Below, one piece after another: positions 20,570-29,993 of a stretch of DNA of 64,000 nt. The position numbers were made by a program, and so were the translations under genes. The first letter of the stretch is position 1; each line of letters begins with the position of its first letter. The notes under the pieces are model-generated. The model had not been told where the DNA came from and ran no database searches. It worked only from the letters and a program-made list of their open reading frames with translations. This stretch comes from an uncultured Thalassotalea sp. (GTDB lineage Bacteria > Pseudomonadota > Gammaproteobacteria > Enterobacterales > Alteromonadaceae). The stretch is from the NCBI GenBank assembly GCA_947492575.1, contig CANLNK010000013.1, positions 20,291-84,290 of the forward strand, written 5' to 3'.

Positions 20570-20839
20570 ATGACTGAGTCGTCTAACAAAAAAGTACGAG
20601 TAAACGGTAAAGATATTATCTTTACCGAGGCTCATAAGAACCTATTAGAATGCATGGAAAGTCACAACGTAGAAGTGCATTATCATTGCCGTGATGGGTT
20701 TTGTGGCGCTTGCAGAATCAGCCTCAACAAAGGTCAAGTTTGTTACCCTCAAGGGGAGCCATTGGCGTTTATTGGTGACGGTGAGATATTAAGTTGTTGC
20801 TGTATACCGACTACAGATATAGATATTACGGCTGAATAA
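20570..20839 (+). CDS. yfaE: 2Fe-2S ferredoxin for NrdB cofactor maintenance (YfaE)
   Basis: The 89-residue plant-type ferredoxin has cluster ligands in CRDGFCGACR and in the later CCC segment. In E. coli YfaE supplies electrons to regenerate the NrdB diferric-tyrosyl radical. Its place immediately after nrdB supports the same job. A GAGGAGAG about 20 bases upstream is rather far for a ribosome-binding site. A strong terminator ends the nrd unit. Confidence 0.93.
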   Translation: MTESSNKKVRVNGKDIIFTEAHKNLLECMESHNVEVHYHCRDGFCGACRISLNKGQVCYPQGEPLAFIGDGEILSCCCIPTTDIDITAE

Positions 20840-20857
20840 CGCAATTAAATAACATAG

Positions 20858-20892
20858 AAGAGCTAAACATTTATATGTTTAGCTCTTTTTTT
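20858..20892 (+). terminator. Rho-independent terminator of the nrd unit, overlapping the end of the opposite gene
   Basis: A 12-bp stem (AGAGCTAAACAT / ATGTTTAGCTCT) is followed by a T7 run on the plus strand. The right arm and T-run are also the last codons (KKELNI and stop) of the minus-strand gene that ends at 20871. The same DNA therefore encodes a C-terminus and a terminator. Confidence 0.9.
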
Positions 20893-22268
20893 ATCGTCGA
20901 AATAACACGCGTCAACTGGAAAGAAACGTTTTCAAACAAACGTTGATAATTATCAGCGTCCTGCTGATTAATTGCAATATCGAGTATCTTCGTTTGTTCA
21001 AACAACTCCATAGCACCTATCGAGCTCGATACACCTTTTAACGTATGCACGACACTCTTCAATTGAGCATAGTCCTGATTAGTGATCGCTTGCTGAATCT
21101 TTTCGCCATCGTGATGATGATCATCATGAAACATCTGAAGGATTTCTCGAAATAAATCATCATCACCTAAAACGTTACCCACGCCAATTTGATAATCAAT
21201 ACCATCCATTTCCGCAGAATTTCCTTCCGTCATTTTCACTTCCTCTGTTGTAAAGTTCTCGAGTGACACTGACGTGTTGCTATCAAGGTTTCTAGTAGCT
21301 ACACGTTCTAGCGGTTGGTTTTCATCAAGTAAACTCACATTTTCCAATTCCGACCGGCCTTTACTAAGCATAGCGTTAAAATGGCTAATAGTGACGTTGC
21401 GAGACGTCGCTTTTGCTTCATACAAAGCTTCGTCAGCACTTAACATCAATTGTTTAAAATCATATTCACCAGTTTCACTATTAACAGAAGCGACACCTAA
21501 GCTTGCAGTAACACTGATCGATAGCTCATCACCTATTGGAATAATGGCACTTTCGAGCTTTTTACGAAACCTCTCACACGCATTATAAGCATCGTCATCT
21601 TCGGTATGAGGCATACAAACAGCAAACTCTTCGCCACCTACTCGGCCTGCAATATCGTAATCACGAAAAGAGCTTTCCAATAGTCTAGCCACAAAGCTAA
21701 GCACATTATCGCCGGCATCGTGGCCATAGGTATCATTAACATTCTTAAAATGGTCAATATCTACCATAGCGATTGCCACATTCTCTTTATGACGCGACAT
21801 GTGGCTAAGCGCCTTAATCGCTAGCTCCTCAAAATGGCCCTTGTTGTTTAGCTCAGTTAAATGGTCTTTGTGCGCCAAATTTTCAAGCTTGAGAGAGTTT
21901 TCCCTTAACCTCAACGCATTCTTGATACGCGCGAGTAGTATTTTGGCCAAATAAGGTTTAGTGACGTAATCATGTGCACCTAATTCAAGCGCTTCAACAA
22001 TTTCATCTTCATCATCTGATGCCGATAGCATAATCACTGGGACGTTTACAAAATCAGGGTTTTCTCGAATAGCCTGTAGTGTTTGCAATCCAGAAAAGTT
22101 AGGCATGTATAAATCAAGCAATACAAGATCAATATCGCCGTGCTCCATACGAGAAATTGCAGATAGTCCATCATTAGTTGTCACCACTTGATAGCCTTCA
22201 GCTTGCAAATCAAATTCTAATAACATTAATGTATCTTTGGCGTCGTCAACTGCTAGAATAGTTTGCAT
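20871..22268 (-). CDS. Response regulator with diguanylate cyclase and HPt domains (REC-GGDEF-HPt)
   Basis: The 465-residue protein has a receiver domain (residues 1-125, acceptor Asp52 in LLDLYMP), a GGDEF domain with active signature GGEEF near residue 211 and an RxxD product-inhibition site (RDYD) five residues before it, then a Ser/Glu-rich linker and a C-terminal histidine phosphotransfer domain (His about 408 in VHTLKG). It should make cyclic-di-GMP when phosphorylated. The HPt could pass phosphate to, or accept it from, the two hybrid kinases encoded just upstream. A cyclase joined to an HPt is an uncommon order. It is the last gene of the 22.6-kb minus-strand run. Confidence 0.9.
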   Translation of the reverse strand: MQTILAVDDAKDTLMLLEFDLQAEGYQVVTTNDGLSAISRMEHGDIDLVLLDLYMPNFSGLQTLQAIRENPDFVNVPVIMLSASDDEDEIVEALELGAHDYVTKPYLAKILLARIKNALRLRENSLKLENLAHKDHLTELNNKGHFEELAIKALSHMSRHKENVAIAMVDIDHFKNVNDTYGHDAGDNVLSFVARLLESSFRDYDIAGRVGGEEFAVCMPHTEDDDAYNACERFRKKLESAIIPIGDELSISVTASLGVASVNSETGEYDFKQLMLSADEALYEAKATSRNVTISHFNAMLSKGRSELENVSLLDENQPLERVATRNLDSNTSVSLENFTTEEVKMTEGNSAEMDGIDYQIGVGNVLGDDDLFREILQMFHDDHHHDGEKIQQAITNQDYAQLKSVVHTLKGVSSSIGAMELFEQTKILDIAINQQDADNYQRLFENVSFQLTRVISTIKKELNI

Positions 22269-22329
22269 ATCTTCCTCACTGCTTACCTATTTCTGGTTAA
22301 TATTAGCTGATAAAAATCAATTAATTAAC

Positions 22330-25300
22330 TTATTCTACATGCAAACTTGTAAAATAGTCATTAAGCCTTTCCATCAAGGCTTGGTAATGCAATGGTAAAA
22401 CGGTTTGAAAATGCGTCAGTTTTTCACGATTTTCAGATTTAGCACAGTGCTCCAATTCATATAGAAGTTCACCAAGTTGATTTGCACTAATGTTATTGGC
22501 AGCGCCTTTTAACTTATGGGCGTGAGCGACGATTTCATTTTTGTCATTAGTTTCCAGAGACATAAGTATAGAAGCGAGTTGGTCGGGAGCTTCGTCAATG
22601 AATAATTCCAACAGTTTTTCCGCTAACGCTTGATTATCTCGGACTCGTTTTAACAACGCTTGCTCATCCCAAATAATTGAAGCAGATTCTTTGTTTTCTT
22701 CGCCTATTTCCTTAGCCTCCTGGCTTGTATTAGCAATGCATTCTTCCATACATGTTTCTTCAGAGCTTACGTCCAGAACACCTTCATCAACCGTATCAGC
22801 TTTAGTGACAGCTAGGCCCCAGTAGGCAAGTTTTTCAAAGAAAAGAGCGGTATCTATTGGCTTAGCTAGGTAATCGTCCATCCCCACAGAAAGACATTTT
22901 TCCTTATCGCCTTTCATAGCGTTTGCCGTCATCGCGATTATAGGGATTGTTTTGTAAGACTCTCCCGTTTTTCCTGCACGTATTGCTTGCGTAGTTTGAT
23001 AACCATCCATTTCTGGCATTTGACAGTCCATTAAGATCAAGTCAAATGGTGGTCGTTCAGTATCCAATTGATGTTGATTCAATAGATTTAAAGCCTCTAC
23101 CCCATTTTCTGCCAACGTAATATCCGCAGGCATATCCTCAAGCAAGCCTTTAATAACTGCTTGATTAACGCGATTATCTTCTACCACAAGTAACTTGATA
23201 CATTCGAGTGTTTTCACAAGTTGGCTTGATTCTCTGCCAGTGCTGCCATGCAACGCTTCTGAGAACACTTGTGCCGCATAGGTATTTTTAATTCGTCGCT
23301 TACCAATAGCTTCAGTTGATTTTATGCGCACTTCTTTCTCTGAAAAATTCTCAGCTTTTTTCTGAGTTAAATTAAATAATACGTCTCTTAATAAGAAAGG
23401 AGTTATAGGCTTAGACAAAATATCTGTGATCGCCTCAATACTTTCCATATCCGCATCATTTCTGAAGGCAATTGGCGTCATTAAAGCGCACTTAATATTC
23501 CCATAATTATGTTCACTTTCAATTAGCTTTTGGCAAATCTCAGCGCCGGTGATATCTTCAAACGTGCAATTCACCATGGCAATGTTAAATGGTAAATTGA
23601 TACTGCTCTCTAGAGCATCCAATGCTTGCTTACTATTATTCACTATGCTGTTGCTAACTCCCCAAGTAGCTAGCAACTTTGACAGTGCATTTGCACTACT
23701 TATGTTGCTATCAACAATCAACACGTTAATGTTTCCAAATGCCTTACCATCATTAATCTCTTCAATCGTGCAAGATTCACTTCTATCGTTATTTTTAAGA
23801 GTGTGCTTAAACGTTTTAGAATTTGATAACGTTAGTTCAAAACTAAACTTACTGCCCCAACCGAGTTTACTTTCTACAGAAATCTCGCCCCCCATTAAGT
23901 GACATAGTTTTTTGACAATCGCTAATCCCAAACCAGTACCGCCATATTTCCGTGTGGTACTAGAATCAACTTGGGTAAATGAATCAAACAATTTTCCGAT
24001 GTGCTCCTCGTGAATACCCACACCAGAGTCTTGTACTGAGCAAGAAAGCTGAAAACCATCCGAAACAGACCTAACCTTTGCCCTTACAACGACTTCGCCT
24101 CGCTCCGTAAACTTAATCGCATTGCTGATTAAATTAGTCAGAATTTGTCTAATTCTCGTAGGATCTGCACTTACTTCAACGTCACTCAAACTGGCAACAT
24201 CAAGTACTAATTCCACACCTTTCTTTTGGGCTTTAAATGCGAAGGACTCTGAGACATTGCAAAATAATTCGGTTAAATTGAAGTCAACATTTTCAATGTC
24301 AATTTTGCCCGCCTCAATTTTAGAAAAGTCGAGAATATCGTTAAGTAGATCCAATAACGAATGTGCACTCGAACTGGCGAGTTCTAAATAGTGCTTCTGT
24401 TGTTTGCTAAGCTCACTGTTACCCAATAAACCGAGCATACCAAGGACACCATTCATTGGAGTACGAATTTCATGGCTCATACTGGCTAAGAACTCTGATT
24501 TTAATCTCAATGAATCCTCAGCCATATCAAGAGCATTCTGTTTTAGCTCATCAAGCATGTGTTGTTCGGTAACATCTTGACTGGTACCCACTAATCGGTG
24601 GAATTTTCCTTGCGATTCAAATATTACCTTTGCATGAGTTTCTATATAAACAGAAGAACTATCGGCGAGATTGACCCGATAAATTTGATGAAAGTTTTGA
24701 CCCGTTTCAAGAGACTGGTTAATTGCTGCTTTTACCGCATCTCGATACTCTGCATCTATTGATTTCAACCAAATTTGTTCAGGATAAACGTTATCTTGGT
24801 TCTCAATACCATAGAGTCGAAACATTCGTTTATCCCATGATAAGCGGTTGGTTTTACTATTGAACTCCCAAACCCCTACCTGGGAGGCTGAAAGCGCAAA
24901 ATCTAGACGCCAAGCTAAATCTTTGGTTTCTTTTAACGCTGCAATACGCTCTGACTCAAGCAATTTAGAGTAAGTATTATCTTTTACAATGACCGTATAT
25001 GATTTGGCAGTATCTGAATTAATGACGCTGTAATTAATCAGTACTGGAAATATTTCTCCATCTCTACGAATTGCAGACTGCTCATCACCGTCTCCCTTAG
25101 TCAACTTATCATAGTGTTCATCGATATATTGCTGAAACGTTAAAAATCGCTGATTAAACTCATATGGCATTAATAAACCAAATTGTTGTCCTGTCACTTG
25201 CGATTCAGGGAAATCGAACATGTTCTCTGCAGCGTGATTAAACGCGATAATATTTCCATCACTGTCAACACGAATAAGGGCATCCGGCAATGAATCCAGA

Positions 25301-26604
25301 ACTGACTGTAATAGCTTCGATGTATGATTCGTTTTGTCTACGACTTCTAATAATGAGGCTTGATGACGTTGCACACTCGCTACCATCTTCTTAAAACTTA
25401 GTGCTAAACGACCAACTTCATCATTTTTTGTTGTAGGTAGGGCTTCGATCTTTCCTGTTTCTTCATAAGCTCGGATGCTTTTCATCATACCCAACATCGG
25501 ACGAACTAAGCGGCTAGCGAGGACCAATGAAAGAGCTGAAATGCTAAAGGCTAGAATGATCCCAATAATAATCGCTTGCCCTTCAAGCCGCTGAAATGCC
25601 TGCGCCAACCTGTTTTCACGATGCAAGGCGACTAAATACAATGGTGAAAGTGCTTTTCCTTGTGAAAAAGCTAACCGGTGGATAAATGCGATGTTTAGCG
25701 ATTTTTTCATCACTTCATCCAAACTGACAAACGAAGCACTTACGTGGTCATTCATCAGCTTTTCAATTTCCTCCCTTACCTTCGTCTCAGCTTCAATTAA
25801 CCGTCGAGTATCGGATGTTTGATAGGCAACGGTGCTATCAGCAGCGATTAGGTAATAATGTTTATCTTCTCGCTGGAACGCTTCTAACACCGACATAAAA
25901 CTTTCAAGAGCTACAGTTGCGACCAAAAAGAATGATGATTGGTCTGACGTTTCTACCTGTCTGATAATCAGCAAATAACCTGTTATACCTGCCTGAGTTT
26001 GTGTTATTGATTGAGCAGCACCGTCGATAGAAGATGTACTAACACCCTGAAAATCACTCATTGGCGTAAAAAACTTAAATGACACTTGGTTATTTCTAGG
26101 AACACCTTGCCGTTCCAAAAAGGCAGCACGAGCGGTGTTTTGTATTTGTAAATATAACTCTTGGGATAATTTTTCGTGTTGGCTTTGAGCGATAATTTGC
26201 CCTTGTTCGTCCTTAAGCATTAAGTGAGCAAATTCGCTTTTACCGCCGACAACCAAGGACAGCATACCGTTTACCGTCGCGGTCATGTTATCAAGCTCCA
26301 GTCGCTCAATAGCACTCACTTTAGAGCGCACTGATATCAGTTCGCTAATTGTAGGGGCTTTACTTATGACCTCTGTATCATAAAGTGTTTGGTTTACTAA
26401 ATTACTGACTACCGGCGCAACAAAATCAATTTCTCTTTGTACCTCATATTCCGCACTTTCATCGAGAATTTCCCTTCCCTGAAAATAAAAACTAGAAAAA
26501 ATCACTAGTGCAGCAAAAAGTGACACCAGAAAACTCGTCACCGTCAACTTATACCTAAGCGATATAAACCCTTTCTGTTTGTAGTGGCTGGCGCTAATTT
26601 GCAT
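22330..26604 (-). CDS. Large hybrid sensor histidine kinase (HAMP-PAS-PAS-HisKA-HATPase-REC-REC-HPt)
   Basis: A 1,424-residue inner-membrane kinase. Two membrane spans (about 19-40 and 344-365) enclose a 300-residue periplasmic sensor region of Cache-like size. HAMP (about 366-418), PAS (about 430-555) and PAS (about 565-690) follow. The phospho-accepting His711 is in MSHEIRTPMNG; the ATP site includes NLISNAIKF and GTGLGLAIVKKL. The first receiver (about 960-1085) has Asn in place of the acceptor Asp (AMVNCTFED), so it is probably a pseudo-receiver. The second (about 1133-1260) has an intact LMDCQMPEMDG, and an HPt (His about 1361, HAHKLKGAA) ends the relay. Likely output partners are the REC proteins in the same run. 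Confidence 0.93.
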   Translation of the reverse strand: MQISASHYKQKGFISLRYKLTVTSFLVSLFAALVIFSSFYFQGREILDESAEYEVQREIDFVAPVVSNLVNQTLYDTEVISKAPTISELISVRSKVSAIERLELDNMTATVNGMLSLVVGGKSEFAHLMLKDEQGQIIAQSQHEKLSQELYLQIQNTARAAFLERQGVPRNNQVSFKFFTPMSDFQGVSTSSIDGAAQSITQTQAGITGYLLIIRQVETSDQSSFFLVATVALESFMSVLEAFQREDKHYYLIAADSTVAYQTSDTRRLIEAETKVREEIEKLMNDHVSASFVSLDEVMKKSLNIAFIHRLAFSQGKALSPLYLVALHRENRLAQAFQRLEGQAIIIGIILAFSISALSLVLASRLVRPMLGMMKSIRAYEETGKIEALPTTKNDEVGRLALSFKKMVASVQRHQASLLEVVDKTNHTSKLLQSVLDSLPDALIRVDSDGNIIAFNHAAENMFDFPESQVTGQQFGLLMPYEFNQRFLTFQQYIDEHYDKLTKGDGDEQSAIRRDGEIFPVLINYSVINSDTAKSYTVIVKDNTYSKLLESERIAALKETKDLAWRLDFALSASQVGVWEFNSKTNRLSWDKRMFRLYGIENQDNVYPEQIWLKSIDAEYRDAVKAAINQSLETGQNFHQIYRVNLADSSSVYIETHAKVIFESQGKFHRLVGTSQDVTEQHMLDELKQNALDMAEDSLRLKSEFLASMSHEIRTPMNGVLGMLGLLGNSELSKQQKHYLELASSSAHSLLDLLNDILDFSKIEAGKIDIENVDFNLTELFCNVSESFAFKAQKKGVELVLDVASLSDVEVSADPTRIRQILTNLISNAIKFTERGEVVVRAKVRSVSDGFQLSCSVQDSGVGIHEEHIGKLFDSFTQVDSSTTRKYGGTGLGLAIVKKLCHLMGGEISVESKLGWGSKFSFELTLSNSKTFKHTLKNNDRSESCTIEEINDGKAFGNINVLIVDSNISSANALSKLLATWGVSNSIVNNSKQALDALESSINLPFNIAMVNCTFEDITGAEICQKLIESEHNYGNIKCALMTPIAFRNDADMESIEAITDILSKPITPFLLRDVLFNLTQKKAENFSEKEVRIKSTEAIGKRRIKNTYAAQVFSEALHGSTGRESSQLVKTLECIKLLVVEDNRVNQAVIKGLLEDMPADITLAENGVEALNLLNQHQLDTERPPFDLILMDCQMPEMDGYQTTQAIRAGKTGESYKTIPIIAMTANAMKGDKEKCLSVGMDDYLAKPIDTALFFEKLAYWGLAVTKADTVDEGVLDVSSEETCMEECIANTSQEAKEIGEENKESASIIWDEQALLKRVRDNQALAEKLLELFIDEAPDQLASILMSLETNDKNEIVAHAHKLKGAANNISANQLGELLYELEHCAKSENREKLTHFQTVLPLHYQALMERLNDYFTSLHVE

Positions 26605-26640
26605 ATAAGACTCTGCACATTATCAATAGTTGAACTTACG

Positions 26641-28809
26641 CTAATTCAAATGAGCTAAGAATTCAGTAAGCTCGCCTGAATTAAATGGTTTGCGCAATAA
26701 TGGATAGGGCCAATTGTCATCTTCACCATCGATGTACCCACTCATGGATAAGACTTGTACGTCAGGTTGATGGCGCTTTACAATATTAACCGCCTCTTTT
26801 CCTGTGAGTTCCGGCAAGATCATATCGGTAATAAAAATATCAAATTTTCCCTCATGCTCTACTGCGTCAATAAGCGCCTGTTTGTCTGATACTTGTACCG
26901 TTTTTGCTCCTAAATTAGCTAAAAATAGCGCAACAAATTCGGCGATACTCTCCTCATCATCAAGTATCAATATGCGAGACTGAGCAACTAAATCTTGTCC
27001 CGCATTTTGTACTTGTTTAACTGACACTAGTGCCTCTTTCTTACATCGAAAGGTAAGCACGAAATGAGCGCCACCCAAAGAGGATTTTCCGTGCACTTTT
27101 ATCTCTCCATTGTGCTTATAAATCGTACTATAAACATTAGCGAGACCTATTCCATTTCCTTTGTTTACTGACTTACTTGAATAAAAGGGATCGAAAATTT
27201 TGCTTATATTCTCCGACTCGATACCTATACCACTGTCAATTACGTGTATTTCTGCATCACCGTTTTTATTGTAATTGGCTGAAACTTTTATCTCGCCACT
27301 AATCCCCTGCTCCTTAATGGCATCTTGAGAATTTAAAACCAAATTTAGAAGAATATTGATAAACTCGCCTTTAGGGAAATTGATAGTGCAATGCTCGGCA
27401 GGTAAATTAAATGACAGTTTAATTGGGCTCAGCAGCATTTGCTTAAACAAGTATTTGTTATCGATAATTTCCTGTATCGGATCAAACTCTACTACTTTCA
27501 CCATGGGTTTTCGTGTGAAAGCAAGCAACCGTTCAGTAACGCCTTTCCCTTTATCAATCGCATTCTTAACTCTGTCGATATACTTCGCTATATTTTGCTC
27601 CCCCATAGCAACCTTGAGTTCTAGCATTTCAATAGCACCGAGTGCTACCCCTAGAATATTGTTGATATCGTGGGATACACCACCATAAGTATTACCCAGT
27701 AACGCCAAGCGATTACTAATTATTTGCTGTTGTTCTTTGCGAAACTTTTCTGTCACATTTTCAACAATCCAAATGTAAATACCTTCTTGTCCTTCGTAGG
27801 TAACAGAAAAATCATAGACAGTATTAAACTCATCAAAACTCACGTGAGTTCTTTTTAATTGGCCGGACTTTCTCGCGACCTTTTTGAGGGCTAAATACTC
27901 ATCAATAGTAAAATTGATGTAATTGAATAAACCTGCATCACCCGCTGCCATCCCTTGAGGTGATAACTCTTGATAAACCACGTGATCTTGCTCATCAATA
28001 AAAAATATCGGCACTCTGATGGTGTAGTTCACCATCGCTAACAATTTTAGCTTCTCAAAAACCATTTCATTCTGAGTTACATCTCGACATATACCAAAAA
28101 GTGCAATCACTTTGCCTTCGCTATTAAACTCACACTCGCCAATAATTTCCAGCCGTAACTTTCTTCCCGAAGATAGCCTGATCGAAGACTTGTGATAATA
28201 AGGTTTGCCAAGCGCTATGCTTTGAAAGAATCTTTGCTTGATTTCATCACGCTCTGAAGGAGCATAAAACGCAAAATCGTTTTCAGCTGAGGGAGTAAAT
28301 TTCTCAGGCGTTGTACCAAATATATTGTATAGTTCTGTCGACCAAAACATTGAACTTGTTTCAACGGAATAGCGCCAATGGCCAGAATGACTGATTCTTT
28401 CCGCCATTTTCAAATACGAGTTTTGCTCGTTCAATTGTGTGATAAGCGAGCGATTTTGACTAAATTTAGCTACGATTTCATCAACTTGCTCTACTTCAGC
28501 GGTAAAATAGAAAAAAATTAAGCCATCAATGCATTGTTGATAGCCAGAGAAATACAGGTGTTTCGACGATTTAGTCGTTATTTTATAGTCACATTGGCCG
28601 GGGTTGATCGCTCTATCACTATTGTTATTATCTGATGCTTCACATTGAATAGTCGTCAATAACAAAGTAAGGGGCTGACCAACCAACTCATTGGCGACAT
28701 ATTCAAACTTTATAGATGCCAATGCATTTAAGGTAGATATATTGTTATCTTCATCTACAGAGATAACGGGGAAAGGGAGTTTCTCTACTGCCGTTAATAA
28801 ACTTGACAT
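26641..28809 (-). CDS. Cytosolic PAS-containing hybrid histidine kinase
   Basis: The 722-residue protein has no clear membrane span. PAS-like segments cover about residues 1-370, including a PAS domain with FGICRDVTQ at its end. The HisKA His380 is in GGVSHDINNILG, a form typical of HisKA kinases of the VsrB/LuxQ-unlike soluble class; the ATP site includes NLVLNSQDAI, DSGIGIE and NGIGLANVY. A receiver at about 605-720 has the acceptor Asp in FITDMILPELTG. Its start codon overlaps the stop of the upstream response regulator by one base, indicating coupling. The ligand of the PAS domains is unknown. Confidence 0.92.
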   Translation of the reverse strand: MSSLLTAVEKLPFPVISVDEDNNISTLNALASIKFEYVANELVGQPLTLLLTTIQCEASDNNNSDRAINPGQCDYKITTKSSKHLYFSGYQQCIDGLIFFYFTAEVEQVDEIVAKFSQNRSLITQLNEQNSYLKMAERISHSGHWRYSVETSSMFWSTELYNIFGTTPEKFTPSAENDFAFYAPSERDEIKQRFFQSIALGKPYYHKSSIRLSSGRKLRLEIIGECEFNSEGKVIALFGICRDVTQNEMVFEKLKLLAMVNYTIRVPIFFIDEQDHVVYQELSPQGMAAGDAGLFNYINFTIDEYLALKKVARKSGQLKRTHVSFDEFNTVYDFSVTYEGQEGIYIWIVENVTEKFRKEQQQIISNRLALLGNTYGGVSHDINNILGVALGAIEMLELKVAMGEQNIAKYIDRVKNAIDKGKGVTERLLAFTRKPMVKVVEFDPIQEIIDNKYLFKQMLLSPIKLSFNLPAEHCTINFPKGEFINILLNLVLNSQDAIKEQGISGEIKVSANYNKNGDAEIHVIDSGIGIESENISKIFDPFYSSKSVNKGNGIGLANVYSTIYKHNGEIKVHGKSSLGGAHFVLTFRCKKEALVSVKQVQNAGQDLVAQSRILILDDEESIAEFVALFLANLGAKTVQVSDKQALIDAVEHEGKFDIFITDMILPELTGKEAVNIVKRHQPDVQVLSMSGYIDGEDDNWPYPLLRKPFNSGELTEFLAHLN

Positions 28810-29975
28810 TAAAACAACTCATCATCTTCATCAAGCTCAGGTGGCACAATTCGCTGTTCTTGATTCAGGGATTTCAATTTGTCTACACTCGCTAACGCGT
28901 CATCCAGTAGGCGCGACACTTCGAGAAAATTAACATCATCTTGGGTATGCTTTTTAAGCGCGTTATGAATGAGGTCAGTTAGGTACTCTTCCTGCTCTTC
29001 ATTCATATCTAGCTTATGAAAACTCATCCCAATGTTTTGAACAATCTCATTCATCACCTCTTGTTGATGACGCTTGGATATCTCAATCATTTTTTTCGTC
29101 GTTACTACCGCTTGCTGAATCTGCTCCTGTACATCAACAAGTGAGTTTTTATAAGTAATGAAAGCAATACGTGCACCAACGCACTCAATTACAGAGGCAA
29201 GCGCATCAATGTATATATCAGTATCAATTGCACCTTCTTCCAGATGCAGGATTAAAATAGAAGCCAACGAGTGATTGAATATTGTGCGATTACCGAAGCG
29301 AAATAGACGCGGTTTTCTCTTCAATAGCTCCATGACTTCAACTTCCACTGGCGAGCAAACCCCATTTTTGGAACTAAAAAATAGTGGCTGGCTCGACAAA
29401 GGATAAAATGCGACACAACCATTTAGGTTCATGCTGTAAAGAAACGAAAAAAGCTCATCTCTAATATCATCTAAACTAAAGCAATGATTTAAACGAGAAG
29501 TCAATTGCATACAGGCGCCATATTTAGAGGCCTGCGCCATGGAAATATTTATTACGCGGTCTTTTGAGTTTAACTCGCTTTCAAAGTCCTTAATTTTACT
29601 TTGATAATTAATGAGTTTGGTTAACTTCTGCCCTAGGGTTAACAACGAGATAGGTTTAGCTAGAAAGTCATCAGCTCCACACTCTAAGCCTTTAATAATG
29701 GCGTCTTCGGTTGCTAAGCCTGAATACAAAACAAATGAACTCGCGACGGAACCTTTATCAACAGATGTTTTAATCCATTCGGAACCAATATCATCGCCGA
29801 TATATTCGTCAACAAGGGCAATATCAAACTTATCAAGTTCTTCAACAATGGACTCTGCATGTGCAATGGAACAAGCAGCTTTGACCGCAAACGAGTCTTC
29901 TAAACATTCTGATAGCAACTCTAAATATTGCATATCATCATCAATAATAAGAACTGATTTTTTTTCTTCTAACAC
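28809..29975 (-). CDS. Response regulator with uncharacterised C-terminal region, ending in an ELF tail
   Basis: The 388-residue protein has a receiver domain at residues 1-125 (SVLIIDDDM, acceptor Asp in FDIALVDEYIG, conserved Lys in FLAKPIS). The next 200 residues match no family I recognise; they look mixed alpha/beta and may be a degenerate GAF-like or dimerisation module. A long helical, coiled-coil-prone segment follows (about 285-350). The protein ends DEDDELF, an acidic tail shared with CheD and the small MCP of the same run. It has no DNA-binding or catalytic output that I can see, so it may act by protein contact. Confidence 0.8.
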   Translation of the reverse strand: MLEEKKSVLIIDDDMQYLELLSECLEDSFAVKAACSIAHAESIVEELDKFDIALVDEYIGDDIGSEWIKTSVDKGSVASSFVLYSGLATEDAIIKGLECGADDFLAKPISLLTLGQKLTKLINYQSKIKDFESELNSKDRVINISMAQASKYGACMQLTSRLNHCFSLDDIRDELFSFLYSMNLNGCVAFYPLSSQPLFFSSKNGVCSPVEVEVMELLKRKPRLFRFGNRTIFNHSLASILILHLEEGAIDTDIYIDALASVIECVGARIAFITYKNSLVDVQEQIQQAVVTTKKMIEISKRHQQEVMNEIVQNIGMSFHKLDMNEEQEEYLTDLIHNALKKHTQDDVNFLEVSRLLDDALASVDKLKSLNQEQRIVPPELDEDDELF

Positions 29976-29993
29976 CTTATCTTCCTTGAAAAA

